64,000 nucleotides of DNA, from positions 40,713,817-40,777,816 of the forward strand of contig NC_090981.1 of the NCBI RefSeq assembly GCF_040807025.1, in the 5' to 3' direction. Below, one piece after another: positions 48,600-61,850 of the stretch. How positions within the stretch are numbered: the first letter of the stretch is position 1; the number at the start of each line of letters is the position of its first letter. The notes beneath the pieces are model-generated. The model saw nothing but the letters and a program-made list of their open reading frames with translations, did no database searches and was not told the origin of the DNA. Both the position numbers and the translations under genes were made by a program. The DNA comes from Struthio camelus (lineage: Eukaryota > Chordata > Aves > Struthioniformes > Struthionidae).

Positions 48600-51500
48600 C
48601 TCTGAAAGAAGTTTTAATTTTGTGCATAGGTATCTCAAGGTACTACTTCAAGGAAAAGCAGAGACTGCTTGCTGGGCTGCTGGGGATGCGCATGCTGTGG
48701 GCACCTTGTAGGGAGTGTCCTGGCTCCTTTCCCTGGAAGCATTTGTTGGGTCCTGAGCGGGGCCCAAAGCACAGACTAGAGGGCAGCTCTGCACATACCT
48801 GACTAGCAGAGCCAGAGGGAGAGGCTTAGAGTTATTCCTAAATCAGTGCAAGTCCACTGTGCGCTTTAGCCAGGCTGCCACCTCGGTCAGGACAGGGCTG
48901 GTGATGGGACACACAGCACCTGGCTCAGCTCCACGAGCTGCCACGCTGCCCCAGGTTGGCTGACCGCGGCCTCCTGCCCCTGCACAGGCCCTGAGGGGCA
49001 GCAACACGCAGGGCTGCCTCAGCCCCTGTGTGTCCCGGGGTGGGGGACAGGGTTGGTCCTGGCTGCAGGGCTCAGGCCAGGGGGCCAGCTCCCTGCAAAC
49101 CATCCCCTGGTGGAGCTGCTTTGCTTTTTATTCCTGGAGAAGAAGGACCACTGAAGTACTTTCTTGGCTTTTCCTGGTGTCGTCTGGTCCCTGGAGGTCT
49201 ATGCCAGAATCAGCTCCTATTTCTGCCAGCAGGGAGATAAGGGACTGCAAGAGCCACAGTGAGTACTCACTGCCAGACCAAGGGAGATCTGGGCGACAGC
49301 ATGCCTCCAAGTAGGCTTGATGTCTGGTGCCCAAGAGAGGACAAGTTTGGGTGAGAAACCCAAAAACTTTTGAGAAAAAAAGACTCCTGCAAGGCAGCTT
49401 TGCTCCTGAATTGTGAGACCACAAAAAAGAGTCTGCACAAAACAGGCAGAGGAGAAATGACTGCAAAAAAGAGACGTGCCACTGAGGGAGATTTGGGGCC
49501 TGGGAAGAGCTCCTCAGGGGTGGGCAGGGGATGGCTTGGTGTGACTCAGGCAGGTCACGGATGTCGAGGTCTGGTGTGAAGCAGCTAAGGCATACCGTGA
49601 GTCAGGAGGGTGACAGGAGCCGGGCTGCAAATGCAGGGACCTGAGTTTAGGGAGGAATTAATGGAAAAGGAAGGGCTAGGATGTGGCAGACAGGGACGGA
49701 GCTGCAGGATTTTCCAGGTGGAGGTGGCAGCTGGCTGCAGGCTGGGATTTGCCTCCTTGCGGGTGGTGCTGGCCCATGTTACTATGCACATGCAGGGCCA
49801 AAGGCATGTTTCAGCTTTTGTAAAATGGTAACAGTACTTCTGGATGGCTTTTTGGTATTGCCCGGAGACACCGTGGAAGCATTTGCTCTTGATTTCTTGT
49901 GGAATACTGAAATAATTTTTGTAGCATCATTTTTTTTTTCCTATTGTGGACTGCACGTACATTTGGGTGCTGGCTGCTTTCAGGCATGGAGATGTCGGCT
50001 GGCTCCTCCGAGGCCTCTCCGGTACGAAGCCGCTGTGCCTGTGGCTCTGGGGCACTCCGCTTGTTGACTGAGGTCCAGCCCCAGGTACCTCGTCCACCTC
50101 AAAGAGCTGAGCGCACTGTAAACCTTCTCAATGTGTAACATTTTAATGAAGTCGTATTTACAAAAAATTGGGCTGAAATGTGCGTTGGCAAGATACGCTC
50201 AGCTTGTGCGTTATTCTTTTTGTTCTTATTTTGCCTAATCAAGTGCTCAAAGTTATAAATGTAGTTTAAATAAAGATCAGCTGTATATATCCAAAGCCCA
50301 ACTTAAAGAAACTGGGACTTCTAAATTGTCTCATTCACTTGCATGATGTTTTCATTATGACAGTCAGTACTGACTGCCCTAACCTGGGAGCTCTCTTACC
50401 CCTTAGGTTAAATTTATACCATTTACATCACATTGCAGTGGCAAACGTTTCTATTGCACGAAGAAAGCATGTCAGCAAAGAAACCTGTGTTCTAACAGTC
50501 TGGATGCTCCTGCCCCTGCCCGGCCACACGCGCTCTTGGCCCTGGCCCCGGTGCTGGTATGAAAAATTTTGGGGTTTGAGAGCTGGGTGGCAATAAGAAG
50601 CTTTTCCCTTCTCCTTTTGCCTGAGGAAAGGATCAGGCAAGCTGTATTTGAATTCTGATCGCTCTTAAAACGATCGAGTTTTCTACAGCAGAAAGCCAAT
50701 GTTTCCTTCCCTATCGGTTACCATCTACCTCAGTTAAGCAACCTCATGTTTCCCAAACATGGGCAAAGAATTTCTTTTTTCCTGATTTACCAAAAGGTGT
50801 GCACTGACCGCCAGTGTCCTCAGAGCTCTTCTCTGTTTTTGAAATAGAGTAGCAGAGGTAATACATTGTGTGACACATTGCCACGCAAAATAGCAGTGCT
50901 TTTGTCGTTTACTCTCGTCTTATCTTCGCTTTCATGGTTCTTACAATATTTTGGTCTCACAAACATTTTATCCATCTGACAATTCATTGGGAAAATCAAA
51001 GGCACAGCGGTCAGACGAAAACAAATCCAGTCTGGAGAATATGACACACAGAAGGAAGACTTAGAATTCATCAGCAATACATCCCATAGGGACACCTGCA
51101 TGCGAAGCCAAAAATAATGGAAGGAAGCTGCTTGCACGGGTCACGGTAGGTGATGGTCCAGGTATCTAGTTTACACAGCTATGAATCCAGTGATATCATT
51201 TTGAGTAAGAAGGGCCTGCTGTTACTAACACAGATTGTAGTGTCGGATTGCCAGATGATTTAAACCATTAATAATTTAATCTGACATGAGCAGCTCCTTT
51301 GTGTCGATAATCAATGTGATAACAGCGTCCCATCCAGCAGCCAAGTGGATAGTAACATCCTTCAGAAGAAAACAAATTAGAGAAATTGTTTGGAAGGTTT
51401 GATATCATGGTAGGCAGTATCATGCATGTACCTACCTCCTTTCCACAAGTAATCCAGTAAATCTCAACTTCTAGATAGCTCAGTTTCATGCATGCAGCCT

Positions 51501-54500
51501 ATCAAGGTCTAACTATATAGAGCAACTATGGCCAGGAAAATGGAGGAACGGGGCATTTCATTTGAGCATCAGATTAAAAGTAGATAGACTTCTGACCCCT
51601 GGATTTTAAGAATGCTCCCAAACATTGGCCGTTTTGTTTTATGTATCCATCTTCTTACAACGGCAGTGCCAGAGGACAACGCAGGCTTGAAAAGGGTTAA
51701 CTCACATTTCCCCTAGCTAGAAGAAAGAGGTGGTTGAACTAGCTAGCTGGAGGACGACAGCAGGGGCTTCTCCTATTTGTGAATTCATAGACTTCATTTC
51801 ACATGTTTGAATATCTAAAGGAACATTCATTTGCTTGTGTTTCACATTAATTTGTGGCTTTGCTGCTGAAATTGCTAAGAAGAAAACAGGCATACATAAC
51901 AGCTGCTTGAATCATCTAAATGGCATATTGCTTGGATTACTTTCTGTGGTACCAGCTGGGCACGGCATTAGATCGCTGAGAAGTTAAAATAACAGGCAGC
52001 GTTTCAGCCCCTGCAATTGCCCTTTGGCTCTCGTACCTGAACTGCCCGATTACAGGTCTGCAACTGCGTCTGTACCTAGGGCTGCTTGATGCCGCCTGAC
52101 TCACCGTGCGGCGCCCCGCCGGGCTCAGGGTTGCTCAGTGCAGAGACGCTGCTCAACAGCTTCGTCTCGCTCACCTCCCCGGGCAACGCTTCCCGGTCAC
52201 ATCCGATGCCGCGCTGGCCGGGAGCTCGGCGAGCCTGCTCCTCCTCAATATTTACCAGCTCTCCGACTTTAAAATGTGCTGCGGAAAAAAGTTATGTGCC
52301 TCAGTAATGCACGTTTTCTCTGTAACTCCCTGGTGCATTTTTTTTTTTTACTTATTGCTGCTTCTTCTCCTTCATGTCTTTTTGATCATGTCAGTGATGT
52401 TTCTTTCCTTTCCTGTGTCCCGCTTGGTGGGCGCTGAGGCTGCCTTTCCGTCGTAGGGTGCACTGCAGGTGAGTGTGGCCAAACCCTTACAAATAAATTA
52501 CCCTGTTTTCAGTTTCTGTGTGCTTTCCTGTGGGTTTTTTTTCCCCAAGTACACATCTTTGCAGTCAACAATTTAAACATGAGCAGGAGAGATGTCTTGA
52601 TCCTGTGCAATGTTCCTAATCTGCTCCTTCCTTCACACAGAAGTAATTTCTACTGAAAGGAAAGACAAGCATTTAAACAGACTGTTTAGTCAGCTGGAAA
52701 TGGAAGATTTCTCATTACAGTGGTGGGACCATGAGTGCATGAATCACAGAGTGACCTCATTCAGCAAAACTAAAGAAAGTAATACATACTTAGCTGCCCT
52801 ACTCTTTCAGAGTCATGGACCGACGGAGTTTTAAGAAAATGATAACTGCTACCATCCGAACGGCTGCGCTCCCCATTCGTCTTGGCTGGGAGGAAGGGAC
52901 ACGAACTCTCGCTCTCAAGCAGAATTCAGAAGGGTTTTGCACGTGCAGGTTTGTTATTACCTTATGAGAAAAGAAGTTGCACAAGAAGTGGCAATCTTGT
53001 ATCATCAGCTCGAAGGAAGAATAAGCAGCTATATAAGATAGAATGGCAGGTCCCAGTGAGATTTGTGGAAAAATTCCCAGTGCGTTGAACAGTGCTAGTA
53101 TTTTATACGTGGTGTGTGTACAGCTTGTCCGTGAGCAAAGAACCAGGTGAACTTTTTGACAGGTTTTATTTCCAGTTTCTTTCCTATGCTCCATTTTTTC
53201 TATTGTTTCGACAAGTCCTGAGATGGCTATGATGTCATGCTTGTTGCAGAAATTTGTCTTTAAACTAGTGTGACTCATCTGGAGAGGAAATTCAGATTGG
53301 CTTGACATGAAATACAGAAAGTAACTCCCCTTTGAATTTTGCTCACTGGCAGGGAATGAAAGTCTTATTGGTAAAGACTGTTTTCAGGCAGGTTGTATAT
53401 CACGTCCCATAAAATGATCCGCTCCTGGCTATAAATAACTGTGTTCAGACACTTAGATACTGCAGTAACGAGGCTACACCATCACTTACACTGAACGCAG
53501 AATACATCTATTTCTGCTCCAAAATGTGTCTTGTCAGCTACTAGAAAAAAATCAACTCCTCTCATTAATACTATTAAAACAGAAAGTGTAGGCATAAATT
53601 GGAGGACTGGATTTTTGTTTTTGTTATGACATTTTAATAACTGGCTAGATTGAAGCCATCGGTTAATGTCCTTAATTAATAAGAACGCCTTAGTCAAATT
53701 AATTAGCCTGGAGGGTGGATTTGGGTTGCCCCTCCTCCAGGCTGCCCAGGGCCCCGGCATCACCCTGGGCTGCCACAGGCCCCTTCTTTAGCTCCTGCCC
53801 TTCAGTTTTTAGGGCTGCCTCCGTTGGCGGGTCCATCTCAGGGCGCTGATCCCTGATGCTGCGGCTCCTCTTAGGCGCCCTTTGCTGGGGGCAAGCCAGC
53901 TTCCCTGCTTGGCGCCGTAGCAATTTTATATTTACACCCTGTGTGCACACCCCGGTATGGCATCAGGGAGGTTTTGTCGGTGAAAAATGATTTAATTTCA
54001 TCAAGTATTTGTCAGGTTAGCTGCAGGATAATGGCTGCCTTGCTTATACACAAAATCTCTATCCAGATTAGGTATGTTTATTATAGTAATCAGTGCCTGC
54101 CAGTTATTTATAGTATCTCATCAGAGATTAGGGAGAACATGAAATCCTACTTTTACTGGTATCAGCAGCAACTTTTGGCTGATGCTGGTGGGTCTGGATT
54201 TCATTAAGAGCATTTTGTGAGGATGAGTAAGGATCTGTACCCTCCTCGGAGAGGAGGGAAAGCCGAGGCACGCATGGATTATATGTGTTTTGCTCAGAAA
54301 GAAATAGAGGTCTCCAGGCTGTGAGCCCCATGTTGGGACCATTAGATATATTGCCTCATCGGTTAAAAAAGACGACTCATTATTTTCTGCTTGTGTAGCA
54401 GCTACGGAAAGAACATCGTAACATTTTTACATGCTGGTTATTTAGACAGAGTTCTCAGGTCTGTCCCCACCAGCTCGCGGCGCCTGCACTGCGCCACCGC

Positions 54501-54590
54501 GGACACGTGTCTCTCATTTTCGGATCCGTCCTTTCCAGTGCCGCCACCACGAAGAAAGCTGTAAGCTTTCTTTAAAGTGCTCTGGAGGAC
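48600..54590. other. Gene-free flank downstream of CARTPT, first part
   Basis: About 6 kb without a supported exon. GC-balanced to 50 kb and then AT-richer, with stretches that look like conserved non-coding sequence (51170-51480 and 53930-54220). No repeat family was recognised. Confidence 0.6.
53930..54220. promoter_or_regulatory. Candidate conserved non-coding element
   Basis: Complex, non-repetitive AT-rich sequence with GATTTAATTTCATC, GGATAATGG, TAATCAGTG and CCATTAGA-like homeodomain or bicoid-type cores. It is open in several frames but without a coding signature. Candidate enhancer by texture only. Confidence 0.25.
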
Positions 54591-54596
54591 TGCTAG

Positions 54597-54815
54597 TGGG
54601 TGACAGCAGCCGCCCCGGGCCCCCCACGGGCGGGAAGCCAAGGCCCCCGCCTCCCGCCCCGGGACGGCGGCTCCCCGGTGCCCCGGCCCGCGGGGGCGGC
54701 TGGCGGTGCAGGCACGGCTCCCGTCCCCGTCCCGCGGCCCCGCGGGCGCCTGGCAAGCCGGGGGCCGGGCAGCCCTGCCGGGGCGCGATCTGCGCCCGCG
54801 CCGCTGCCTGCAGAC
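54597..54815. promoter_or_regulatory. CpG island without an assigned gene
   Basis: About 220 bp of very CpG-rich DNA (CGCCCCGGG, GCGGCCCCGCGGG), followed directly by complex AT-rich sequence with TAATTAATATG. This is the arrangement of a developmental enhancer or a non-coding RNA promoter. No start codon with a supported exon is visible. Confidence 0.4.
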
Positions 54816-57800
54816 AAGGGGAAGAACACGCTGACTTTTCTCCGCCTTTTCATCTCATTTGATTTGTTGGCGCCCGAGACCCCCGCTGTAATTAATATGT
54901 CAAGCAAAGCTGGGTTATCTGAAACAATGTCTTGGAAACTGAGGGAAAAAAAAGGTCAAGATTAAGGGATTTATAGTGCAATTTTTGCTATGCGCTGTAC
55001 AGTTTGAATCTCTTAGGAGCGGCTGGCTGCAGCTCGTGACACGCTGCGCTTTCCCGCAAACACCTCACCTTGCTTCTCGCCCTAAACTAGACAGGGCTGA
55101 GGCTGACGGGGCCATCTCGTGCTGCTCTTTGCTTACAGAAATATGCCATGGAGGGACAATACCTTCGGCCCATGAAGAAAAGCTGAATGTAGGAGCAATT
55201 TTGCAGAGTCCTTGTGGTTTTGGGGGTGTTGTGAGACTGGGTTTGGGGAAAGGTGAGTGCTCCTGGCGTGTCCAGAGGCTCCTCGGGTGATAAATAATTG
55301 TGCTCATCTCTTTTAAGACGGCTGCGTTTTGTGAGGAAGGAAATTATTTTCCTGTGGATGTGCAAGGTTAGGAAATCACGTTCTTTGAGTCTACGTGGAG
55401 GAAAAGCAAGCGTATAAAATGCTGAATGCCGCACCCTACTGTTTCCAGTAGTACTTCACTCGTCAGCTGCTTGCTTTAGCAGGTGACCTCCTCCTTCACA
55501 CCCGTAAGAGTGCCCGATCGCTAGGGCTCCTTCCGGCGAGTACGGCAAGGTTTCGGGGACGCCGAGGCAGGATTTGTGTGCCACGGCGGCTGCTGCCAGC
55601 TGGGTGTTGCAGCAAGCCGCCTGCGAGGGGGGCGACAGGAGGCGACCGGTGCTGATGCCGTTTCTGTCTCCTCGGCCTTTTGAATGACCGGTGAACCCAA
55701 ACCAGACCTCTGGGGTCCTCTGGGAGGAAACGCACAGCGGCGGGGAGGCGAAGGGCTGGCTATTACCAGGCGCCGCGTGCCGTCCACCCACTGCAGGACG
55801 TGGAGATGCAGTTAAAGACACCTTCTCCTTGGGGTGCCTGTCCGCGCAGCGTGGTGGCTACTTCTGGTGCGCAGTTGCAGGCGCTTGGGCAAGCCGGGGC
55901 GGATCTGCTCAGCCGCCGGGGCAGGGAACCCTGCCCAGCCGCCTTGCACGGGGCGCTCGCCCCACGGCTCGTTTGTGGTGGCAGAAACTGCCCTTCGCCC
56001 TCCTGGATTTATGCAGCGGGATGTTTTTGAGATGAGGCTTTCCAGGCGGCCCTCCCAAATTTCCATGGCTCCCCCAAACTGCCCACATCACCTGCTGTCG
56101 ACACCTTCCCACGCGTCGCCTGGTGCTTCCCCGGTGGAGCGATGCCGAAGGAGAACGTGTGCCTGAACCGAGGAGCGCCCCTCGGGGTGGGGGCAGGAAT
56201 GGCTCTTCCCCACCCCTGGGCGCAGGTGTCAGGCTGCACCAGCCCGGCCCCCGGCCCCCGGCTCCCCATGCCGGCGCCCAGCGCCAGCCGCGGCCGCAGC
56301 ACCAGGAGGCCGTGACCACCAGGCAGCTGCCGCCCAGCCGGGGGGGAGGGCGATCTAGCACCACGGGACGGTCTCGGCCAGAGCGGTCCTCCTGCGGGGA
56401 AGCGGTGATAAGCAGCGCACGCCCGTCGCCTCGGGACGGGGTGCGTGTCACAGGTGTTTTGTGCTGTTAAGCCAACTGACAAGTCAAAAGACGTTTGCCG
56501 GTGCGGCTAGGCTGACACTGAGCCGCGGTCTGCTCGGAAGATGGGTCGGTCTTTTCCTCCCTCGCAGCGAGGGCTGCGGAAACACGCAGCGTTGGCTCGC
56601 CCCCGCGCCTCTCCTTCGCCAGGTCCTGCTGCAGGAGCCCGTAGCAGGACGCGGCTGTACACACACGCGGCTGTGCACGCACACGGCTGAACACGGCCCC
56701 CTCAAAGGTAACACGTTTGTAGGGGCTCCCCCCAGCCCCACCACGGCAGGCCTGGACTTCCCAAAGGTCTCTCTCTTTTTCTCAGCTTCTCCCCGTGGCT
56801 GCTCAGCACCCTCCTCTGGAGACGCAGAGCGCGACGGGGAGCCAGGAGGCCCCGGGAGAGGACGGTGCCGGGGCAGGCAGGGCCCGACTCCCTCTCCCGC
56901 AGGTGCGGGATCCCCTTTGCTCTCCCTCGCTGGCCAGCGGCTCCCAGAGCGGCAGTCCCGGCTTGGGAAGAGAGCTGCCTTACCTGCAAGGGCTGCAGGT
57001 GGCACTGTTCATTAACCAGAAGCTTGAACCAGAACTTTTTTTATTAACTAGGAGGTCGACGGGATTGGTGTGGAAGAGCAGGTAGGTAGGAGGGAGAAGC
57101 TGCTGGTGTCGGTGGGGAAGGTCGCCCCGATGGAGGCCGGGTCCCCGCAGGGTCCAGTGGGGCGAGGGGAAAGCACACTGAGCCTTAAAGCCCTGGAGTT
57201 TGGGTTTGCTAAACTTCAGTAGCTCTGTTGAACTCTGATTTTTTTGCTCCAGGAAACCCAGAAGGTCTGGTCTTTCACCGAGGCCTGTGGATACAGGGCA
57301 GAATTGCGCACAGGCCCCTCGTACTCCAGAAGTCGGGAATTCTAGCTCCTGCGGCTCCTCGATCTGCCTGCCCTGGCCCTCAGAGACTTTGGCCTGTGGA
57401 TGACTCGGTTCTACACAGTGCTGACAACACTGCAGTGACAAAGGCAGCACGCCGCGTGTGACCCTGCAAGACCAACATTTGTCTTTCTTTCAGTCTTCCC
57501 TGAGGGGACAATTCTTTTTGCACAGTGATTTATGGCTTTTGTTTTTCCACGTACGCTCCCAGCAACGCGTTTTGCAATAGCGAAAGCAGGGCCAAGTGGC
57601 GTGCCTTGCAGTTGGAGCAGAAAGGTAGGAGGCATCTCTGCCGGTAAGGAGACTGCCTCTGGGGAACCTGCAGTTTTACCTGCTCAGGGGGACAGATGAA
57701 GGGCGATAGTGGACAGTAGTTGAGTTCCCACTCTGCATTGATACTCCAGGTATAAGAGCTGCTGAGGTAGCTGTAACAGTGCTAAAACCCTGCCCCTGGC

Positions 57801-60800
57801 CTGCTCAGCCTAACGCAGGCTTACACCTCAGCACAGGCTGAGGCACAGGCCTCATCATGTACCTGTGCGCGACATATGCTTTTAAGCTTTTGTTTGGCTG
57901 GTAGTTGCAGCTGTGGGTAGTCTCTTGCTGACATACAGGATTTCTAAGTAAGTTATTGGCTTGTTAAGATGAAGTTGGTGTTGATATGAGAACTGGTGTG
58001 GAACCAGGACAAGGCGATCTGACACTAGGCTGATTTCATTGCAAGAGGAGAAGAACCACCTGTCACGGTCCTGTCTCTCCCACCAACGAGCACGGCCCCT
58101 GGCCACGGACCCATTTCACTCAAGCGAGTGAGTGAGTCGATGCATTAATCGCCAGTGTGAGGTATCGTCACCCGCAGCTTATTGTGCTTCACTATACTTG
58201 GACATAATATACACTCATCAGCAAACATTTCTAGTTTCCTTGCCTCTATTCTCTGCAGTTGTCTTGATCCCATAAAACCACAGCGCTGGTGCAGTCACTC
58301 TTGCCCCAAGGCAAAGCTCTGCGCTGAGATTAGCCCCAGCTGAGGCTGAACCCAGCAGGGAGGGAGGAGGTAATTTGGGGAAGCAGGGTAATTGCAGGGG
58401 CACCTCTCCCTACCTCACATCACCTGGGAATGTAGGTTTTTAGTTTGCACAGTAGAGATGCGAGTGCTTGCTGAGAGCCTGATCTGTAAGCGCTTTGTTG
58501 TGAAGTGCGGTGGGTGTTTGAACAACCTGGTTATCATCCCTGCGGCATGTGGTGTGGCTCCTGCTCCCTGGCTGGACAAACTGCCTTTTCTAAACCCCTT
58601 TGGTGAGTGTGGAAGTGGCCTTTGTGCTCTTTTGGAAATAAGTAGTGCCTGATCCACAGTGTTATTGGGGATATAGGGGAAAGGAAACTACAGCCCTCTT
58701 GCCTCTGCTATGGGATTTTCCTGGGAGAGCTAGAGGTTAAGGAAGAGGTTTGTTTGGCAGTTGGCCCCTGTCACCCGGCCTGGAGCTGGGAGCGCTCGGT
58801 GGAGGGGACACCTCTTTGTGCTCGGGCTCCCCCTTGGCCTGCCGCAGCCCCTCTGGAGCAGCAGGAGTGGGCCTGGGGTGCAAGGCCCTGATCATGTGGT
58901 CCGGGGACTTTTTTATTTATTTTTGTTTAAACCTTCTTAAAGACTCTAAAATAGATATAGACCCCCCTCTTTCTCAGGAACTCCTGCTGTTCGGCAGTGC
59001 TGGCACCCTTTTCCTGCATGCCGTTCAGCCACGTCCCCTTTTCATCCACCAAGACTTCCTTTTGACAGAAACCCAGTCTTTACTCCATAACTAAATGAAT
59101 GAGCAGCCTGAAACTTGCTGTCTGCAAATGTTTGATTTCACTCAGGTTTCCTTGCCTGACCGTCAGGAGAGTGAATAGCGAGGAACCTGCTCAAACAAAG
59201 CTCTGTTTAAAGCGTGCCCATCCCCGTGCCGCTGCGGTGGCTCCCGTGGCTGTGTCCTTGAACGGCTGCAGCAGCGAGACAGGGTCCCCCGGCCTCGCTG
59301 CCCCGCGGTGGCCGTCTGGGCATGAACGTGCAGCTCGTGCTTCTGCTCGTCCCACGGGTCCTTTTGTGCTGGGGGTCCTGTGCCGGGCGGGCTGAGCCGC
59401 TTCGCGCACTGTTGCCCAACGGTGTGTGCTGCGAGGAGGTTTCCGGGTGGCCGAAGGGAGAGGAAAGGGCCCAGGCTCGCGGTGGAAAGGGGGTGCTGTG
59501 TCCCTGCCAACCCTTGTGGCCATCCAGCGGTGGCCTGCACCCCAAAAATGTCTTTTGCTTTGTAACGTTATCAAAAGATGTTGCATGGTGTAGTCTGACT
59601 TTCTAAAGCGTGTCTTTATCAGTACTACCAAAAGCATGCCCTCTATCGGCGTTTGCTCGAGAGTCAAACTTGGAAATGAAACGCAGCCTTTCAGGAGGGA
59701 AGTCGGTGGCTGCGGCCATGCGCTCTGCTCCGTCTCAAAAACGGTGACGCTCTGCGTGGGCGAACAGTTGGGGAGGAACGTTGCCAAGTTCTGCGTATCT
59801 TTGGCAGCAGATTCTTAACTACGGCTTCTGGAGGGGGATAACTTTGTTTTCTTGTAATATTCTGTTTCTTGTGATGAACAGAAATGGTTATGCTGCAGTG
59901 TTATATCAGGAACTCCCACTGAAGGGCAGCAGTGGCCTTCTCAAATAATTCTGCCATCACTAGGTGAAATAGCAGACCATAAATGAAGCGTTTAGAGTAA
60001 AGCTATTCAAATATCGTGCTACTCTTAGCCTAGTTTGGACACCTTTCCAATCACTATATAAACACATACTGTATCTACACTTTTGCATTTACAGTGAAGC
60101 AACCTATTATCATAATGACAATAATCACCCTGACTACTGAATATGTTAAAAACAAAAACATGAGGTACAGTTAGAACAAGCAGCAACACCCTTCCCCTAA
60201 AATGAGGGATCTATCCATGGTTTTACAAATCTGTGGGTGTGGAGACCAGACATTAACCCATCTTTTCCAGTACATCTGGTTTGATGTACAAAATCTGTGT
60301 GTGTGGGTTCTGTAGGCCTCATATGCTTTCTGTGAGGGCGTGGGTCTTGCCAGGCCGTTGTCTTGCAGTGACAAGAGTAACCTGTCATCAGAAGGAGAGC
60401 AAATGCTGTAGCAACACTAGCTGATTCGGGTCTCAAAAGTGTGGACTGTAGACATGTGACGGCACGGTTTGTACCTCGCGAACGGAGCGCTCCTCAGCCC
60501 TTTGCGTGACCGGCACCCTCATGGAGCTGATGAAACTGGAACTTGTTTCATGCTCTTTAGCTGTAGCTATCAAAAACTTCTGTCTTTCCAACCCTTATTT
60601 ATGGCAATTGCCCCATTGAAATCAAGGGCCAGAGATTCCTACTTCTGATTTTGCTGAAGAGTTTTTGAGCAGTACCTCCCGAGATCACTAGTGCCCTCAC
60701 ACCACATGTACTTTTTTGTTTGTCTTACGGGGTATTGTCAAGCAGGTTAGCTCTTCCCCGGGATACATCCGCTCCAGTGGCAATATTGAGATATACTCGC

Positions 60801-61850
60801 GCTCCAGCTGCGTGTCTGTTATATAATAGAGCTGCCAAGTTCAACAGTTCTGGAGCCTTATTTAGACTCTATTGATTGCAGGTTTTAAAAAAAATCCTGA
60901 ATTTTATGTCTGACAAAAATCAGCTCTGAAGTCAGACAACCAAAGAAGTCAAAGGGAGACCCCAAGTCTAGTTTATGTGGCCTCATACAGAAATAGCGGT
61001 GTGCAGCTGCTGAAGGATCCCTACAAAAGCAGCGCTGGGAGGACCACCAGTCGTTTTACAAGGAGCTGGTTTGTGTGGAGGAGGTGGTTGCTGCTGAAGC
61101 AATTGCAACAAGCAGCACAGAGGCCGATTGGGCTCTAACCCTTGGGTAACCACTTCTTAAAGCATATCTTCATAATTGGCAGCCTGTAAGCTGTTTTAAA
61201 ACTGCCTCTTTGATATTGTAGGTACGTAAATATATTTTTCTCAAATAGCAATTGCAAACTGAACAATTGCTAGAAGCATATAAAATATCGTCACCGATTC
61301 ACAGCTGATACCTGCAACTCCGTTTTGTCCTCGTGTGTGTTTCTGCTGCCCCTAACTTGAGTAACGGGTAAAGTGCCCTTCTGGCGTTCCTGAAACTCGT
61401 TTACAAGATCTCATCGTTTGGGTATCCGCTCTTTTGAGTTTTTGAATCTTGGAAGAGTAGAGGAAAGCGGTTGTAATGCTGATTGCCCATTAAGGCCTAC
61501 GCAGAAAGGGAAGGGGATATTTTAAAGCAAGCTAATTTTTCCTCTTATCCACGAGTTGACGGATGGTTAAAGAAAACTAAGCAAACATCATAATAAGCCT
61601 CAATTACTTTAATCCACAAAGTGCTGTCATAGTTAATTGCTATGCATGTCTCATGCAGCTGGAATATAATTACTGTTTTCTCACTAAAGCGTCGTTGTGG
61701 ATAACTCACTGAAACATCTGCTCTAGGCATCTGAATGGTCCAAAGAGCGCAGGAGATGGTAAGGCGGTAAGTTTGTCTGTCTGTCTGTTTTCCTTTTCCT
61801 TCCCTCTGCTCTGCAGAGATCGCTGTTGAAACGACGACGTTAGCTCAGCT
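54816..61850. other. Gene-free flank downstream of CARTPT, middle part
   Basis: About 7 kb of alternating GC-rich blocks (55.5-57.0 and 59.2-59.6 kb) and AT-rich complex sequence (59.8-61.7 kb). Long open frames fall in the GC-rich blocks on several strands at once and show no domain. A (TGTC)n run is at 61774-61788. Confidence 0.55.
61540..61730. promoter_or_regulatory. Candidate conserved non-coding element
   Basis: Dense in TAATTGC, ATGCAT, CTCAATTACTTTAATCC and ATAATTACTG words (homeodomain and POU-type cores), with no repeats. Candidate enhancer; unverified. Confidence 0.25.

Noticed and set aside
54593-56482. Several frames of 80-180 codons in GC-rich DNA
   Set aside because: They occur on both strands in overlapping positions, with proline/arginine/glycine bias and no recognisable motif.
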